Origin: Corynebacterium pseudokroppenstedtii
Lineage (GTDB): Bacteria > Actinomycetota > Actinomycetes > Mycobacteriales > Mycobacteriaceae
Reading direction: 5' to 3'
DNA: 64,000 nt
Assembly: GCF_019754945.1 (NCBI RefSeq)
Contig: NZ_JAEUWU010000001.1
Span: 1-64,000 of the forward strand
Of this stretch, positions 18,410 to 28,422 are shown piece by piece. The translations under genes were made by a program, and so were the position numbers. The notes beneath the pieces were generated by a model. That model did not search any database. It was not told the origin of the DNA and saw only the letters and a program-made list of their open reading frames with translations. The stretch's first letter is position 1. Each line of letters starts with the position of its first letter.

Positions 18410-18892
18410 ATGAACGTGTTTTTAGAGCAGAATAGACACATGAGCGACGAGAACATCATCACTGAACTGTCCGACGAGGAAGTCTTCGACTTCCTCTCTT
18501 CTGTAAAGCTAGGGCGTCTGGTTGTCAGGTCCGGTGAGGACATTGACATTTACCCGGTCAATTACGTTGTTGATCCCGGCGACGGTGACCGTCCGAAGTC
18601 CATCCTTTTCCGCACGTCAGAGGGCTCGAAGCTGGTCTCCCTGACCGTCAACGATAAGGTCCTTTTCGAGGTTGACTCTTTCGACGAATCCGACGCCACA
18701 TCGGTCGTCATTCGCGGTCGCGCACATCGCTTGACCAGCACCGCAGAGATCAACGAAGCAGACAAACTTGAGCTCAAGCCGTGGCTTCCCACGCTGAAAT
18801 ACAACTATGTGCGGGTCGTCCCAGACTCCGTGTCAGGCCGTCACTTCAAACTTGGCGACGAACCTGACCGGTATATGAGCACTAAGTACTAG
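18410..18892 (+). CDS. Pyridoxamine 5'-phosphate oxidase-like flavin-binding protein
   Basis: About 160 residues of the split-barrel FMN-binding fold. Conserved segments are FDFLSSVKLGRLVVRSGEDIDIYPVNYVVD and VLFEVDSFDESDATSVVIRGRAHRL, typical of the actinobacterial PNPOx-like group that binds FMN, F420 or haem. It is too divergent to assume PLP synthesis. Starts: ATG 18410 (or the GTG one codon earlier) follows AAAGGGGGA; another ATG at 18440 begins MSDENIITE without a good ribosome site. It converges with nadE, with 6 bases between stops. Confidence 0.75.
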   Translation: MNVFLEQNRHMSDENIITELSDEEVFDFLSSVKLGRLVVRSGEDIDIYPVNYVVDPGDGDRPKSILFRTSEGSKLVSLTVNDKVLFEVDSFDESDATSVVIRGRAHRLTSTAEINEADKLELKPWLPTLKYNYVRVVPDSVSGRHFKLGDEPDRYMSTKY

Positions 18893-18898
18893 CACAGA

Positions 18899-19735
18899 TT
18901 ATTGCTTCCACCACGTGTCGGTAGGAGCGACCGGCATGCTGCGCTTATGGCGGCTCACCGTGTAGAGATGCTCGATGCGATCGATGGCTTCCTGCGGCAG
19001 CCCGTCGACGCCTTCGAGGTAATCATCGATCTGTGAGTAGGTCACGCCGAGTGCGTCTTCATCGGGGAGCGCAGGGCGGTTGTCTTCCAAGTCCGCGGTG
19101 GGAACCTTGCTCCACGTGCTGGGGGGCGCGCCGAGTTCCTGAAGCAGCGCTGCACCCTGCCGTTTTGTCAGACCTGAGAGGGGGAGAATATCCGCGCCGC
19201 CGTCGCCGTACTTGGTGTAAAAACCGGTTACGGCTTCTGCAGCATGGTCAGTGCCGACGACGAGGAGGCCAAGCTGCCCGGCCGCCGCATATTGGGCAAC
19301 CATGCGAATGCGTGCTTTGACATTTCCCCGGTTGAAATCGGTGAGACAGTGAATTCCTAGCGACGCCGATACCGTCTTTGTTAACGCTTGGGTCGCATCT
19401 TTGATATTGATGGCGACGGTTCGATCCGGCTCGATGAAGTTCAGTGCGCGCTGGGCGTCGTCCTCATCTGCTTGCTCACCGTAGGGGAGCCGTACCGCGT
19501 GGAAACGTACCTTGGTTCCTTCTTGCTCGCGGACACGCTCGACGGCGAGCTGGGCCAGGCGGCCAGCTAGCGTCGAATCCTGGCCTCCCGAAATGCCCAG
19601 GATAAAGCCCTTAGCCTGCGTGGAGATCAGGTACTCAGCCAGGAATGAAACTCGTCGTTCGATTTCTTCCTGTGGATCAATGGTGGACTGGACGCCAAGG
19701 GAGCGTCGTATGTCGTCGCGAAGATCGCTTGTCAT
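18899..19735 (-). CDS. nadE: NH3-dependent NAD+ synthetase
   Basis: 278 residues from the ATG at 19735; an upstream in-frame start would add 20 residues overlapping palindromic DNA. It amidates nicotinic acid adenine dinucleotide to NAD+. [16 protein letters not shown] is the PP-loop; [10 protein letters not shown] and [26 protein letters not shown] are hallmark NadE segments. There is no N-terminal glutaminase domain, so ammonia is the direct donor, unlike the mycobacterial enzyme. Paired palindromes lie 34-66 bases upstream. pncB at 32541 supplies the salvage branch of the same pathway. Confidence 0.93.
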   Translation of the reverse strand: MTSDLRDDIRRSLGVQSTIDPQEEIERRVSFLAEYLISTQAKGFILGISGGQDSTLAGRLAQLAVERVREQEGTKVRFHAVRLPYGEQADEDDAQRALNFIEPDRTVAINIKDATQALTKTVSASLGIHCLTDFNRGNVKARIRMVAQYAAAGQLGLLVVGTDHAAEAVTGFYTKYGDGGADILPLSGLTKRQGAALLQELGAPPSTWSKVPTADLEDNRPALPDEDALGVTYSQIDDYLEGVDGLPQEAIDRIEHLYTVSRHKRSMPVAPTDTWWKQ

Positions 19736-19768
19736 TCCACCATGGTAAAACGGTTGGGCTGCTGATGT

Positions 19769-19801
19769 ACACCGGTGTCGGTAATTGACATACACCGGTG
19801 T
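19769..19801. promoter_or_regulatory. Two copies of palindrome ACACCGGTGT upstream of nadE
   Basis: The 10-bp palindrome ACACCGGTGT occurs exactly at 19769-19778 and 19792-19801, 23 bases apart, about two helical turns. Both copies are preceded by T or AT. They lie just upstream of the nadE start (minus strand) and within 230 bases of rpmJ (plus strand). The arrangement suggests a dimer-pair operator, possibly for NAD control. The regulator is unknown. Confidence 0.55.
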
Positions 19802-19937
19802 GGGGTAGGTGAGGGATTGGGCATAAAGTTTTGGATTTCAGCCTGGTCGCGGTACCATAGCGGTTCGTGTCATAGTCATGTGGGTGAACTGCGATGATTT
19901 CGCGGGGATTATCCGCGCAAGACTGTGTTGTGTAGTG

Positions 19938-19964
19938 GCCAATCACCACAGGTGGTTGGCTTTT
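19938..19964 (+). promoter_or_regulatory. Terminator-like hairpin in the rpmJ leader
   Basis: GCCAATCACC and GGTGGTTGGC pair over 10 bp (one G-T) around ACA and are followed by TTTT. It stands 33 bases before rpmJ. A second short hairpin, CGCGG/CCGCG, lies at 19901-19917. No gene ends just upstream on this strand, so attenuation of rpmJ is more likely than simple termination. This is inference. Confidence 0.45.
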
Positions 19965-19996
19965 ACTAGCCCAGCCGACGAAGAAAGGAGCGCCCG

Positions 19997-20119
19997 ATGA
20001 AGGTCCGTAAGTCCCTTCGGTCGCTGAAGAACAAGCCGGGCGCTCAGGTTGTGCGCCGTCACGGCAAAGTTTTTGTGATCAACAAGAAGGATCCTCGTTT
20101 CAAGGCCCGCCAGGGTTAA
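19997..20119 (+). CDS. rpmJ: 50S ribosomal protein bL36, cysteine-free type
   Basis: 40 residues, starting at ATG after AAAGGAG. The sequence starts [15 protein letters not shown] and ends RFKARQG. It contains no Cys, whereas the usual bL36 has a zinc-binding Cys/His set (..CDKC..C..H). It is therefore the C-minus paralogue, which in several bacteria replaces the zinc form when zinc is scarce, normally under Zur. I see no clear Zur box upstream. A strong terminator follows at 20205. Confidence 0.93.
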   Translation: MKVRKSLRSLKNKPGAQVVRRHGKVFVINKKDPRFKARQG

Positions 20120-20204
20120 TTGACTCAGCGGCCGTAGCTGACAGCCAGCAAGAGCTGTATAGAAGCCGACGGTCGACATTGAGCTGAGCGCTGAAGAAGC
20201 GCCG

Positions 20205-20241
20205 AACCGGCAGCTTTCCATTAGGAAGGTTGCCGGTTTTT
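20205..20241 (+). terminator. Terminator after rpmJ
   Basis: AACCGGCA and TGCCGGTT pair perfectly, with further CTTTCC/GGAAGG pairing inside, and a T run follows. It ends the rpmJ transcript 86 bases after the stop. Confidence 0.85.
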
Positions 20242-20300
20242 GCGTTCCGTTGGCAGGGTGGTGGGTGGACGCTCTGGTTTTACAGAAATGTGTCCGCGTG

Positions 20301-20463
20301 CGGGAAACTGCGTGGGTATATAGGGGTCGGTTGTGAAAACTGCGTGGGGATATGGGCGAAATATGGCCGAAAATTGGCCATATGCCCCCGCACTTTTATT
20401 TTTGGGCGCATATTCCCCCGCACTTTTCGGGCTCCAGGTGTAGCTTTCCCCGCAGTTTTCCGT
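20301..20463. repeat. Cluster of five related repeats in two orientations
   Basis: Between rpmJ and nrdH a unit whose core is CCCCCGCACTTTT occurs repeatedly. Plus-strand copies are at about 20376-20398, 20404-20430 and 20445-20463 (the last as CCCCGCAGTTTTCC). Minus-strand copies are at about 20301-20322 and 20335-20357 (read as GAAAACTGCGTGGGGATAT). Most carry an adjacent ATAT. The two orientation blocks face each other around the inner sequence TGGCCGAAAATTGGCCA. Open frames through the cluster are shadows of the repeat. It could fold into large cruciform or RNA structures; the role is unknown. Confidence 0.7.
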
Positions 20464-20961
20464 CTACCGGCTCGTTTTTCCGTGCGTCGGTGCGTCGCGC
20501 CCCAGGAATTGGGTTCTTCCAGGGAGTTATCCGAGAGGACTGTTGGTGGTGGATGTGATCTGCTCGGGGCAGAGCGCACCGCCTTCTGTCGTATCACCCG
20601 GTGGACGCTCTGGTCCATGGGCGGGGCATCGTGCTTCAGGGATGAGGCGTTCCGGTTCGTGGATGATGCACATCTATGTAGCAAAACTGATGCTTAAATC
20701 GAGCCGGCATACATGTAGTGATTCGTAATAGTGACGACCTTGGAATTTCGTCTTTGTAATTACTACATGTAGTGGTCGTGGGCCGATTCAAATTCTATCT
20801 ATTGTGTTTTTACCGTCGGTGGGATAGAGTTAATTCCCGTTGCACGGGCCGAACAAAGGGTGAGGATCCGCCGGATAGTCGCCTCGTTCTCGCGGTAAAA
20901 GTGCCCGTCGATAAACAATTGCCGCAGCAAAAGTAGTGCATCAACAGAGGGAGAATTTTCT
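20464..20961. promoter_or_regulatory. nrdHIE upstream region with two NrdR-like palindromes
   Basis: TACATGTA occurs at 20710-20717 and 20764-20771. The second is inside the perfect 12-bp palindrome ACTACATGTAGT (20762-20773), and the first shares TACATGTAGTG. The pattern resembles the NrdR box (ACAC.ATAT..TGT-like symmetry), and the position before the ribonucleotide reductase operon fits. The centres are 54 bases apart, about five turns; the usual NrdR pair is about three turns apart. No gene is visible in the remainder of the stretch. Confidence 0.5.
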
Positions 20962-21195
20962 ATGGCCGTCACCGTCTACACCAAGCCCGCCTGTGTTCAG
21001 TGCACTGCTACAAAGAAGGCTCTCGATCGTGCGGGCGTGGACTACGAAACTGTCGATATCACCATGGACAGCGATGCTCGCGACTACGTGATGGCTCTGG
21101 GCTACCTGCAGGCCCCTGTCGTTGTCGCTCAGGATGAGCACTGGTCGGGGTTCCGTCCGGATCGCATTAAGAGCCTGGTCACCTCCGCTGCATAA
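20962..21195 (+). CDS. nrdH: Glutaredoxin-like NrdH redoxin
   Basis: 77 residues of thioredoxin fold. MAVTVYTKPACVQCTATKKA holds the redox pair Cys-Val-Gln-Cys (residues 11-14), and SGFRPDRIKSL near the C-terminus is the signature of NrdH. It reduces the class Ib ribonucleotide reductase NrdE, itself being recharged by thioredoxin reductase rather than glutathione. It is first in nrdH-nrdI-nrdE. The ATG follows AGAGGGAGA. Confidence 0.95.
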   Translation: MAVTVYTKPACVQCTATKKALDRAGVDYETVDITMDSDARDYVMALGYLQAPVVVAQDEHWSGFRPDRIKSLVTSAA

Positions 21196-21382
21196 GGCGT
21201 CGCAGCACACGTCGTCGCCGTTCGACGAGGACTCGCGTGGCGCGAAATCTTATCTTTTGGTTGTTCTGCAGAGTTAATAGGCGGTTCCCTGCAATGCGTG
21301 GCCCCGCCTCATTTTCATTTTTCTTTCCGTTTTAACAGTTCGTTTTAACAGTTTCAGTCACCAGAAAAGATGAAAAATAATC

Positions 21383-21814
21383 ATGTACCTCGTCTATTTT
21401 TCTTCGGCGACGAATAACACGCAGCGGTTCGTCGATAAGTTGGGTATGCGTGCAGACCGGATACCGCTTCGACGTACCGAACCTGACCTGATCGTCGACG
21501 AGCCATATGTGCTGATTTGCCCAACATATGGCGGTGGGGCGTCGATAAGCCGGCAGGAAACGAGGCCTGTGCCCACCCAGGTGATTCATTTCCTGAACAA
21601 CGAGCAAAACCGCGGTTTAATTCGGGGTGTTATCGCATCGGGTAACACCAATTTTGGTCCAGATTATGGGGTCGCGGGCGATATCATCGCAGAAAAGTGT
21701 CACGTTCCTTATCTCTATCGGTTCGAATTAATGGGAACCCAGGAGGACGTGGCCGTCGTGAAACAGGGCCTCGCTGCATTTGAGGCCAATGGGATGAGGC
21801 GGCACGCAGCATAA
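21383..21814 (+). CDS. nrdI: NrdI flavodoxin-like protein for class Ib RNR
   Basis: 143 residues. [20 protein letters not shown] is the FMN phosphate-binding loop; LICPTYGGG and [16 protein letters not shown] are the conserved NrdI flavin loops. NrdI generates the superoxide that converts the Mn(II)2 centre of NrdF into the Mn(III)2-tyrosyl radical cofactor. It lies 187 bases after nrdH and 97 before nrdE, same strand, so one operon is likely. Confidence 0.95.
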   Translation: MYLVYFSSATNNTQRFVDKLGMRADRIPLRRTEPDLIVDEPYVLICPTYGGGASISRQETRPVPTQVIHFLNNEQNRGLIRGVIASGNTNFGPDYGVAGDIIAEKCHVPYLYRFELMGTQEDVAVVKQGLAAFEANGMRRHAA

Positions 21815-21911
21815 GTAATGCAAATCGCCTGTATGGACTCTCATCACAGACCGAACATCAATTACGAAACGTCAGTACAGAAGTTCCCCCTCAACTATTA
21901 GGAGATTCTAG

Positions 21912-24068
21912 GTGTCAGATCTCGGCAAAACAGTAGCAGAACCTGTTCGGTCTACAGAGCAGTTAGATTTCCATGCTCTGAATGCCATGCTTAACCTCTA
22001 TGACGAGAATGGCAAGATTCAGTTCGACAAAGACCGCGAAGCGGCTAATCAATTTTTCCTTCAGCATGTTAATCAGAACACGGTGTTCTTCCATGATCTG
22101 GAAGAAAAATTTGATTACTTGATCAAGAACAACTATTACAACGGTGACGTTGTCGAGAAATATGAATTTTCCGACATCAAAGATCTGTTCAAGCAAGCCT
22201 ATAGCTATAAGTTTCGTTTCAAGACGTTCTTAGGCGCATACAAGTATTACACCTCATACACGTTGCGCACTTTTGATGGAAACCGTTACTTAGAGCGGTA
22301 TGAGGACCGAGTATGCATGGTGGCCTTGGGGCTTGCTGACGGTGATATTTCGCTAGCACGCCGGCTCGTCGACGAAATTATTCAGGGCCGTTTTCAGCCC
22401 GCAACCCCGACGTTCCTCAACATCGGGAAAGCTCAGCGTGGTGAGCCGGTTTCATGCTTCCTTCTTCGTATCGAAGACAATATGGAGTCGATTGGTCGCT
22501 CTATCAACTCTGCTCTACAGCTATCTAAGCGTGGCGGGGGAGTAGCGCTCCTCCTGTCTAACCTGCGTGAACAGGGCGCTCCGATCAAGAAGATCGAGAA
22601 CCAATCGTCCGGCGTCATTCCAGTAATGAAGCTCCTGGAAGATTCCTTCTCTTACGCCAACCAGTTGGGTGCGCGTCAGGGAGCCGGTGCGGTGTACTTA
22701 CACGCACACCATCCGGATATTTTGCGATTCTTGGACACCAAGCGTGAAAATGCGGACGAAAAGATCCGTATTAAAACCTTGTCACTGGGTGTAGTTATCC
22801 CTGATATTACGTTTGAATTGGCCAAGCGTAATGATGATATGTACTTGTTCTCGCCGTATGACGTTGAACGAGTCTATGGGAAGCCATTCTCGGACATCGG
22901 CATCTCTGAGCACTATGACGAGATGGTGGAAGATCCTCGCATTAAGAAATCGAAAATTAATGCGCGGCAGTTCTTCCAGACATTGGCCGAGATTCAATTT
23001 GAGTCCGGCTATCCGTACATTATGTTTGAGGATACAGTTAATCGCGCGAATCCCATTGCTGGGCGCATTAATATGTCTAACCTCTGCTCAGAGATCCTCC
23101 AGGTCAATAGCCCGTCGGAATTTAACGCGGACCTGACGTATGAACATATCGGTGACGATATCTCGTGCAACCTCGGTTCGCTGAACATTGCGATGGTCAT
23201 GGATAGCGATGACTTCGATGGAACCATCGACACCGCTATCCGTGGGTTGACTGCGGTCTCGGATCAGACGTCGATCGATTCGGTGCCATCCGTCCGGCAG
23301 GGCAACGAGCATTCCCACGCAATCGGCTTGGGCCAGATGAACCTGCACGGCTACTTGGGTCGCGAGCATATTTACTATGGCAGCGAAGAAGCGCTCGATT
23401 TCACCAACGCGTATTTTGCCGCTGTCATGGTGGCCTGCCTCAAGGCATCCAATCGCCTCGCTAAGGAACGGGGAGTGACGTTCACCGGCTTCGAGGACTC
23501 CGATTACGCATCGGGTGCCTTCTTTGATCGGTACGATCCGAAGGATTTCGCGCCGAAAACAGAGAAGGTCAAGCGCATCTTCGAGGAATCGTCGATTTCG
23601 GTAACGACGCCTGAGGAGTGGGCCCAGTTGCGGGAGGATATCCAGCAATACGGCCTCTACAACCGAAACCTTCAGGCTATTCCTCCGACGGGTTCTATTT
23701 CGTATATCAACAACTCGACATCGTCGATTCACCCGATCGCGTCGAGAATTGAAATCCGTAAAGAGGGCAAGATTGGGCGCGTGTACTATCCCGCACCGCA
23801 TATGAACAACGACAATCTTGACTATTTCAAAGATGCTTATGAAATAGGATATGAAAAGGTTATCGATACGTATGCGGTAGCGACGAAATACGTCGACCAA
23901 GGGTTGTCGCTTACCTTGTTCTTTAAAGACACCGCAACGACGCGCGATATTAACCGCGCACAGATTTATGCGTGGAAGAATGGGATTAAGACCCTGTATT
24001 ACATTCGTCTGCGGCAGGCGGCATTGGAAGGTACAGAGGTCGAAGGTTGCGTCTCCTGCATGCTGTAA
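21912..24068 (+). CDS. nrdE: Class Ib ribonucleotide reductase, large subunit
   Basis: 718 residues, the standard size of NrdE. It reduces ribonucleoside diphosphates to deoxyribonucleotides. [20 protein letters not shown] with the first active-site Cys, [15 protein letters not shown] and NMSNLCSEI with the radical Cys are visible. [19 protein letters not shown] lies near residue 590. The C-terminus EGCVSCML supplies the mobile Cys pair recharged by NrdH. There is no N-terminal ATP cone, as expected for class Ib. The start is GTG after TTAGGAG. Confidence 0.97.
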   Translation: MSDLGKTVAEPVRSTEQLDFHALNAMLNLYDENGKIQFDKDREAANQFFLQHVNQNTVFFHDLEEKFDYLIKNNYYNGDVVEKYEFSDIKDLFKQAYSYKFRFKTFLGAYKYYTSYTLRTFDGNRYLERYEDRVCMVALGLADGDISLARRLVDEIIQGRFQPATPTFLNIGKAQRGEPVSCFLLRIEDNMESIGRSINSALQLSKRGGGVALLLSNLREQGAPIKKIENQSSGVIPVMKLLEDSFSYANQLGARQGAGAVYLHAHHPDILRFLDTKRENADEKIRIKTLSLGVVIPDITFELAKRNDDMYLFSPYDVERVYGKPFSDIGISEHYDEMVEDPRIKKSKINARQFFQTLAEIQFESGYPYIMFEDTVNRANPIAGRINMSNLCSEILQVNSPSEFNADLTYEHIGDDISCNLGSLNIAMVMDSDDFDGTIDTAIRGLTAVSDQTSIDSVPSVRQGNEHSHAIGLGQMNLHGYLGREHIYYGSEEALDFTNAYFAAVMVACLKASNRLAKERGVTFTGFEDSDYASGAFFDRYDPKDFAPKTEKVKRIFEESSISVTTPEEWAQLREDIQQYGLYNRNLQAIPPTGSISYINNSTSSIHPIASRIEIRKEGKIGRVYYPAPHMNNDNLDYFKDAYEIGYEKVIDTYAVATKYVDQGLSLTLFFKDTATTRDINRAQIYAWKNGIKTLYYIRLRQAALEGTEVEGCVSCML

Positions 24069-24159
24069 CGGTTGGGCTGTCATGGTTTGGCAGTGACAGT
24101 GACGGTGCGCGATGCGCGCCGTCACAGCCGGGCCGTAACAAGTGGGGCCGAAACGGGCA

Positions 24160-24195
24160 TAAAAATTAGGCCCCATATCGCGATGATATGAGGCC
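24160..24195 (-). terminator. Terminator for ftn, possibly shared with nrdE
   Basis: On the minus strand GGCCTCATATC pairs with GATATGGGGCC around ATCGC and is followed by TAATTTTTA. It lies 52 bases beyond the ftn stop. The convergent nrdE transcript would enter the same stem from the other side. An additional strong T-less hairpin, GTGACGG.GCGC, lies at 24099-24125. Confidence 0.75.
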
Positions 24196-24246
24196 GTTGG
24201 TTACCTAACTAGCCGGCACATGCCAACTAGTTTTTCCTACTTAGTT

Positions 24247-24735
24247 TTAGCGCTGACCAAGCTCAGCATCGAGGCGGAGAATGCCCGCACCGTCGTCGCC
24301 AACAAGCTCAAGGCGATCGAGAATCTCGTTAACCGTGTCCTCTTCTTCGATCTGTTCGGTCAAGAAGCGGTCGATTAACTGGCGGGAATCAAGGTCACCT
24401 TCAGCATCTGCAGTCTTAGCTAGATCGCGAATCAGGCCCGATACCTTCTTCTCATGCTCAAGAGCAGCCTGGAATGCATCCTTTGCCGACTGAATGTTGA
24501 GCTCAGGAACGGAAAGGGTCGAGATAGTCACCTGACCACCGCGAGCCAAGATGTGGTCGCTGAAAGCGTGAGCATGTCCGAATTCCTCATCGACTTGTTC
24601 GCGCATCCAGTCCCGCATGCCTACCAAGCTAAGGCGATCAAGCTCCAGCCCTAGTTGCTTGTAAACGAGTGCCGCCTGGAGTTCGGCGTTGAATTGGTCA
24701 TTGAATGCTTTCTGCATTGTGTCACTGATAGCCAT
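24247..24735 (-). CDS. ftn: Ferritin-like iron storage protein
   Basis: 162 residues forming a four-helix bundle. FNAELQAALVYKQLG, EEFGHAHAFSDHIL and EQIEEEDTVNEIL place the Glu and His ligands of the ferroxidase centre. It oxidises and stores iron in the 24-subunit shell. It sits between nrdE and nrdF on the opposite strand, an arrangement known in corynebacteria. Iron control by DtxR/RipA is known for relatives, but I see no convincing 19-bp DtxR box in the AT-rich upstream DNA. Confidence 0.93.
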   Translation of the reverse strand: MAISDTMQKAFNDQFNAELQAALVYKQLGLELDRLSLVGMRDWMREQVDEEFGHAHAFSDHILARGGQVTISTLSVPELNIQSAKDAFQAALEHEKKVSGLIRDLAKTADAEGDLDSRQLIDRFLTEQIEEEDTVNEILDRLELVGDDGAGILRLDAELGQR

Positions 24736-26153
<1,418 letters not shown>

Positions 26154-26518
26154 GGCAGCTCTAAAGCCAGCGTCGGAGATAACGCCCGAAACCGGGTTTT
26201 AGTTCCCGAGGCCGACACGTCTCTTCCCCCTACTGTGTGGAAGATGGCCGAAAGGGCTGGCCTTTATGTGGTACACAGCGTTACTATATTGAACATCGTT
26301 GGTGTACTTCAGGCTATTGTCCGCCGATCTTCAGAAAACTCTCAGGCGCCCTCGTTGAGTTGTTGGACATCGCAACAACCTTTTCGACGTTGTTTGCGCT
26401 GGTGACAGCGTTCTGAGTGGTTAGGGTGGGGCGTGGTCGACGCACGCCGGCAATGACAATGACGAGGAATCTGCTTCACGTGAAGGCAAGGAGCAGCTTC
26501 CGAATTCAGGAGGAAAGT
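26154..26518. promoter_or_regulatory. Upstream region of ctaD
   Basis: 365 bases without a credible gene. A weak hairpin, CCCG AAA CCGGG then TTTT, at about 26184-26200 may terminate nrdF. The rest should hold the ctaD promoter, but I cannot place -35 and -10 boxes securely. The ctaD frame is open through the last 100 bases, yet AGGAGG just before 26519 fixes the true start. Confidence 0.35.
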
Positions 26519-28216
26519 ATGACTGCTGTAGCGCCTAAGGTTGACCAACCGGTCGCCCCTGCTAGGCCAAAGCCGTCAGGAACCACCCCGAAGGGGGGAT
26601 TTGCCTGGCGCATGCTGACCACGACGGACCATAAGCAGCTCGGCATGATGTACATCATCACGTCGTTCTGTTTCTTCTTCCTCGGTGGTCTCATGGCCCT
26701 ATTGATTCGTGCTGAGCTCTTCAGCCCGGGTCTTCAGTTCTTGTCCAACGAACAGTTCAACCAGCTGTTCACCATGCACGGCACCATCATGCTGCTGCTA
26801 TACGGCACGCCTGTGGTGTGGGGCTTCGCGAACTACATCATGCCGTTGCAAATCGGCGCACCCGATGTGGCATTCCCTAGGTTGAACGCCCTGGGCTTCT
26901 GGCTGACACTCGGTGGCGGCATTCTAATGCTGTCGGGCTTCTTTACCCCTGGTGGAGCCGCTGACTTCGGCTGGACCATTTACTCGCCGCTGTCCGACGC
27001 TCTTCACTCGCCGGGTATCGGTTCCGACATGTGGATCGTCGGCGTTGGTGCTGGTGGTGTCGGAACCATCGCGTCGGCTATCAACATGATCACGACGATC
27101 GTGTGCCTGCGTGCCCCTGGTATGACGATGTTCCGCCTGCCGATCTTCACCTGGAACATTCTGGTTACGTCGATCATCGTTCTGTTGATCTTCCCGATGC
27201 TGACCGCAGCTGCCCTTGGCGTGCTGTACGACCGCAAACTCGGTGCACACATTTATGACCCCGCTAACGGTGGCGCAATTCTGTGGCAGCACCTGTTCTG
27301 GTTCTTCGGTCACCCTGAGGTTTATGTCTTGGCCCTTCCGTTCTTCGGTATCGTGTCCGAGATCGTTCCGGTCTTCTCCCGTAAGCCAATGTTCGGTTAC
27401 GCCGGGCTGGTGTTCGCGACGCTGTCGATCGCTGCTCTGTCGGTTGCTGTGTGGGCTCACCACATGTTCGTCACCGGCGCTATCCTGCTCCCGTTCTTCT
27501 CATTCATGACGTACCTGATCTCGGTGCCGACCGGTGTGAAGTTCTTCAACTGGGTGGGAACGATGTGGCGCGGTCACATCACCTTTGAGACCCCGATGCT
27601 CTGGACCATGGGCTTCCTGGTGACATTCCTCTTCGGTGGTCTGACCGGTATTATGCTGGCTTCACCGCCGCTGGACTTCCACGTGTCGGATACCTACTTC
27701 GTGGTCGCTCACTTCCACTACACCCTGTTCGGTACCATCGTGTTCGCCTCCTGTGCAGGCGTCTACTACTGGTTCCCCAAGATGACCGGACGTATGCTGG
27801 ACGAGCGTCTGGGCAAGATCCACTTCTGGATGACGGTCATCGGATTCAACGGAACGTTCTTGGTCCAGCACTGGCTCGGTGACGAAGGTATGCCACGTCG
27901 TTACGCTGACTACCTTCCGACCGACGGATTCACCGGTTTGAACCAGTTCTCCACGATCTTCTCCTTCATTCTTGGTATCGGATTCCTGCCGTTCATCTGG
28001 AACGTGTTCAAGTCGTTCCGCTACGGCGAGATCGTGACCGTTGACGATCCGTGGGGTTACGGAAACTCCCTCGAGTGGGCAACATCCTGCCCGCCCCCGA
28101 CCCACAACTTCACCTCGCTGCCTCGTATCCGTTCCGAGCGCCCAGCCTTCGAGCTTCACCATCCGCAGATGGTTGAAAAGATGCGAGCTGAAGCTCACAT
28201 CGGTCGGCAGATTTAG
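26519..28216 (+). CDS. ctaD: Cytochrome c oxidase subunit 1 (aa3 type)
   Basis: 565 residues with twelve transmembrane helices. It is the catalytic haem-copper subunit that reduces oxygen and pumps protons. [20 protein letters not shown] and [20 protein letters not shown] hold the low-spin haem His; [19 protein letters not shown] holds the CuB His-Tyr crosslink and proton-channel Glu context; AHHMFVTG and [10 protein letters not shown] carry the remaining CuB and haem ligands. The start ATG follows AGGAGG; a strong terminator follows, so it is monocistronic. Subunits 2-4 lie elsewhere. Confidence 0.97.
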   Translation: MTAVAPKVDQPVAPARPKPSGTTPKGGFAWRMLTTTDHKQLGMMYIITSFCFFFLGGLMALLIRAELFSPGLQFLSNEQFNQLFTMHGTIMLLLYGTPVVWGFANYIMPLQIGAPDVAFPRLNALGFWLTLGGGILMLSGFFTPGGAADFGWTIYSPLSDALHSPGIGSDMWIVGVGAGGVGTIASAINMITTIVCLRAPGMTMFRLPIFTWNILVTSIIVLLIFPMLTAAALGVLYDRKLGAHIYDPANGGAILWQHLFWFFGHPEVYVLALPFFGIVSEIVPVFSRKPMFGYAGLVFATLSIAALSVAVWAHHMFVTGAILLPFFSFMTYLISVPTGVKFFNWVGTMWRGHITFETPMLWTMGFLVTFLFGGLTGIMLASPPLDFHVSDTYFVVAHFHYTLFGTIVFASCAGVYYWFPKMTGRMLDERLGKIHFWMTVIGFNGTFLVQHWLGDEGMPRRYADYLPTDGFTGLNQFSTIFSFILGIGFLPFIWNVFKSFRYGEIVTVDDPWGYGNSLEWATSCPPPTHNFTSLPRIRSERPAFELHHPQMVEKMRAEAHIGRQI

Positions 28217-28286
28217 TGAGAGTGGTTGTGTGTTTGCTCGCTCAATGCGAGAGAAACAAAGTATTCAGACCTCCTGAATAAATGAG

Positions 28287-28319
28287 ACGGCCCCCATCCA
28301 CACGGTTGGGGGCCGTTTC
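28287..28319 (+). terminator. Terminator after ctaD
   Basis: ACGGCCCCCA and TGGGGGCCGT form a perfect 10-bp stem with a 10-base loop, followed by TTTCT. Confidence 0.9.
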
Positions 28320-28422
28320 TGCTATCACCACTAAAATCCGCGCGCCACTCAGGCACGATTACAAGACCTGTTTAAACCGCCCGCCTCGCCCCATCCACTC
28401 CTAGGAGCAACTGAAGTACACC

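Noticed and set aside
20280..20684. Open frames on both strands across the repeat cluster
   Set aside because: The translated repeats (such as HMPPHF and HIPPHF) simply mirror the DNA repeats; there is no start signal or family.
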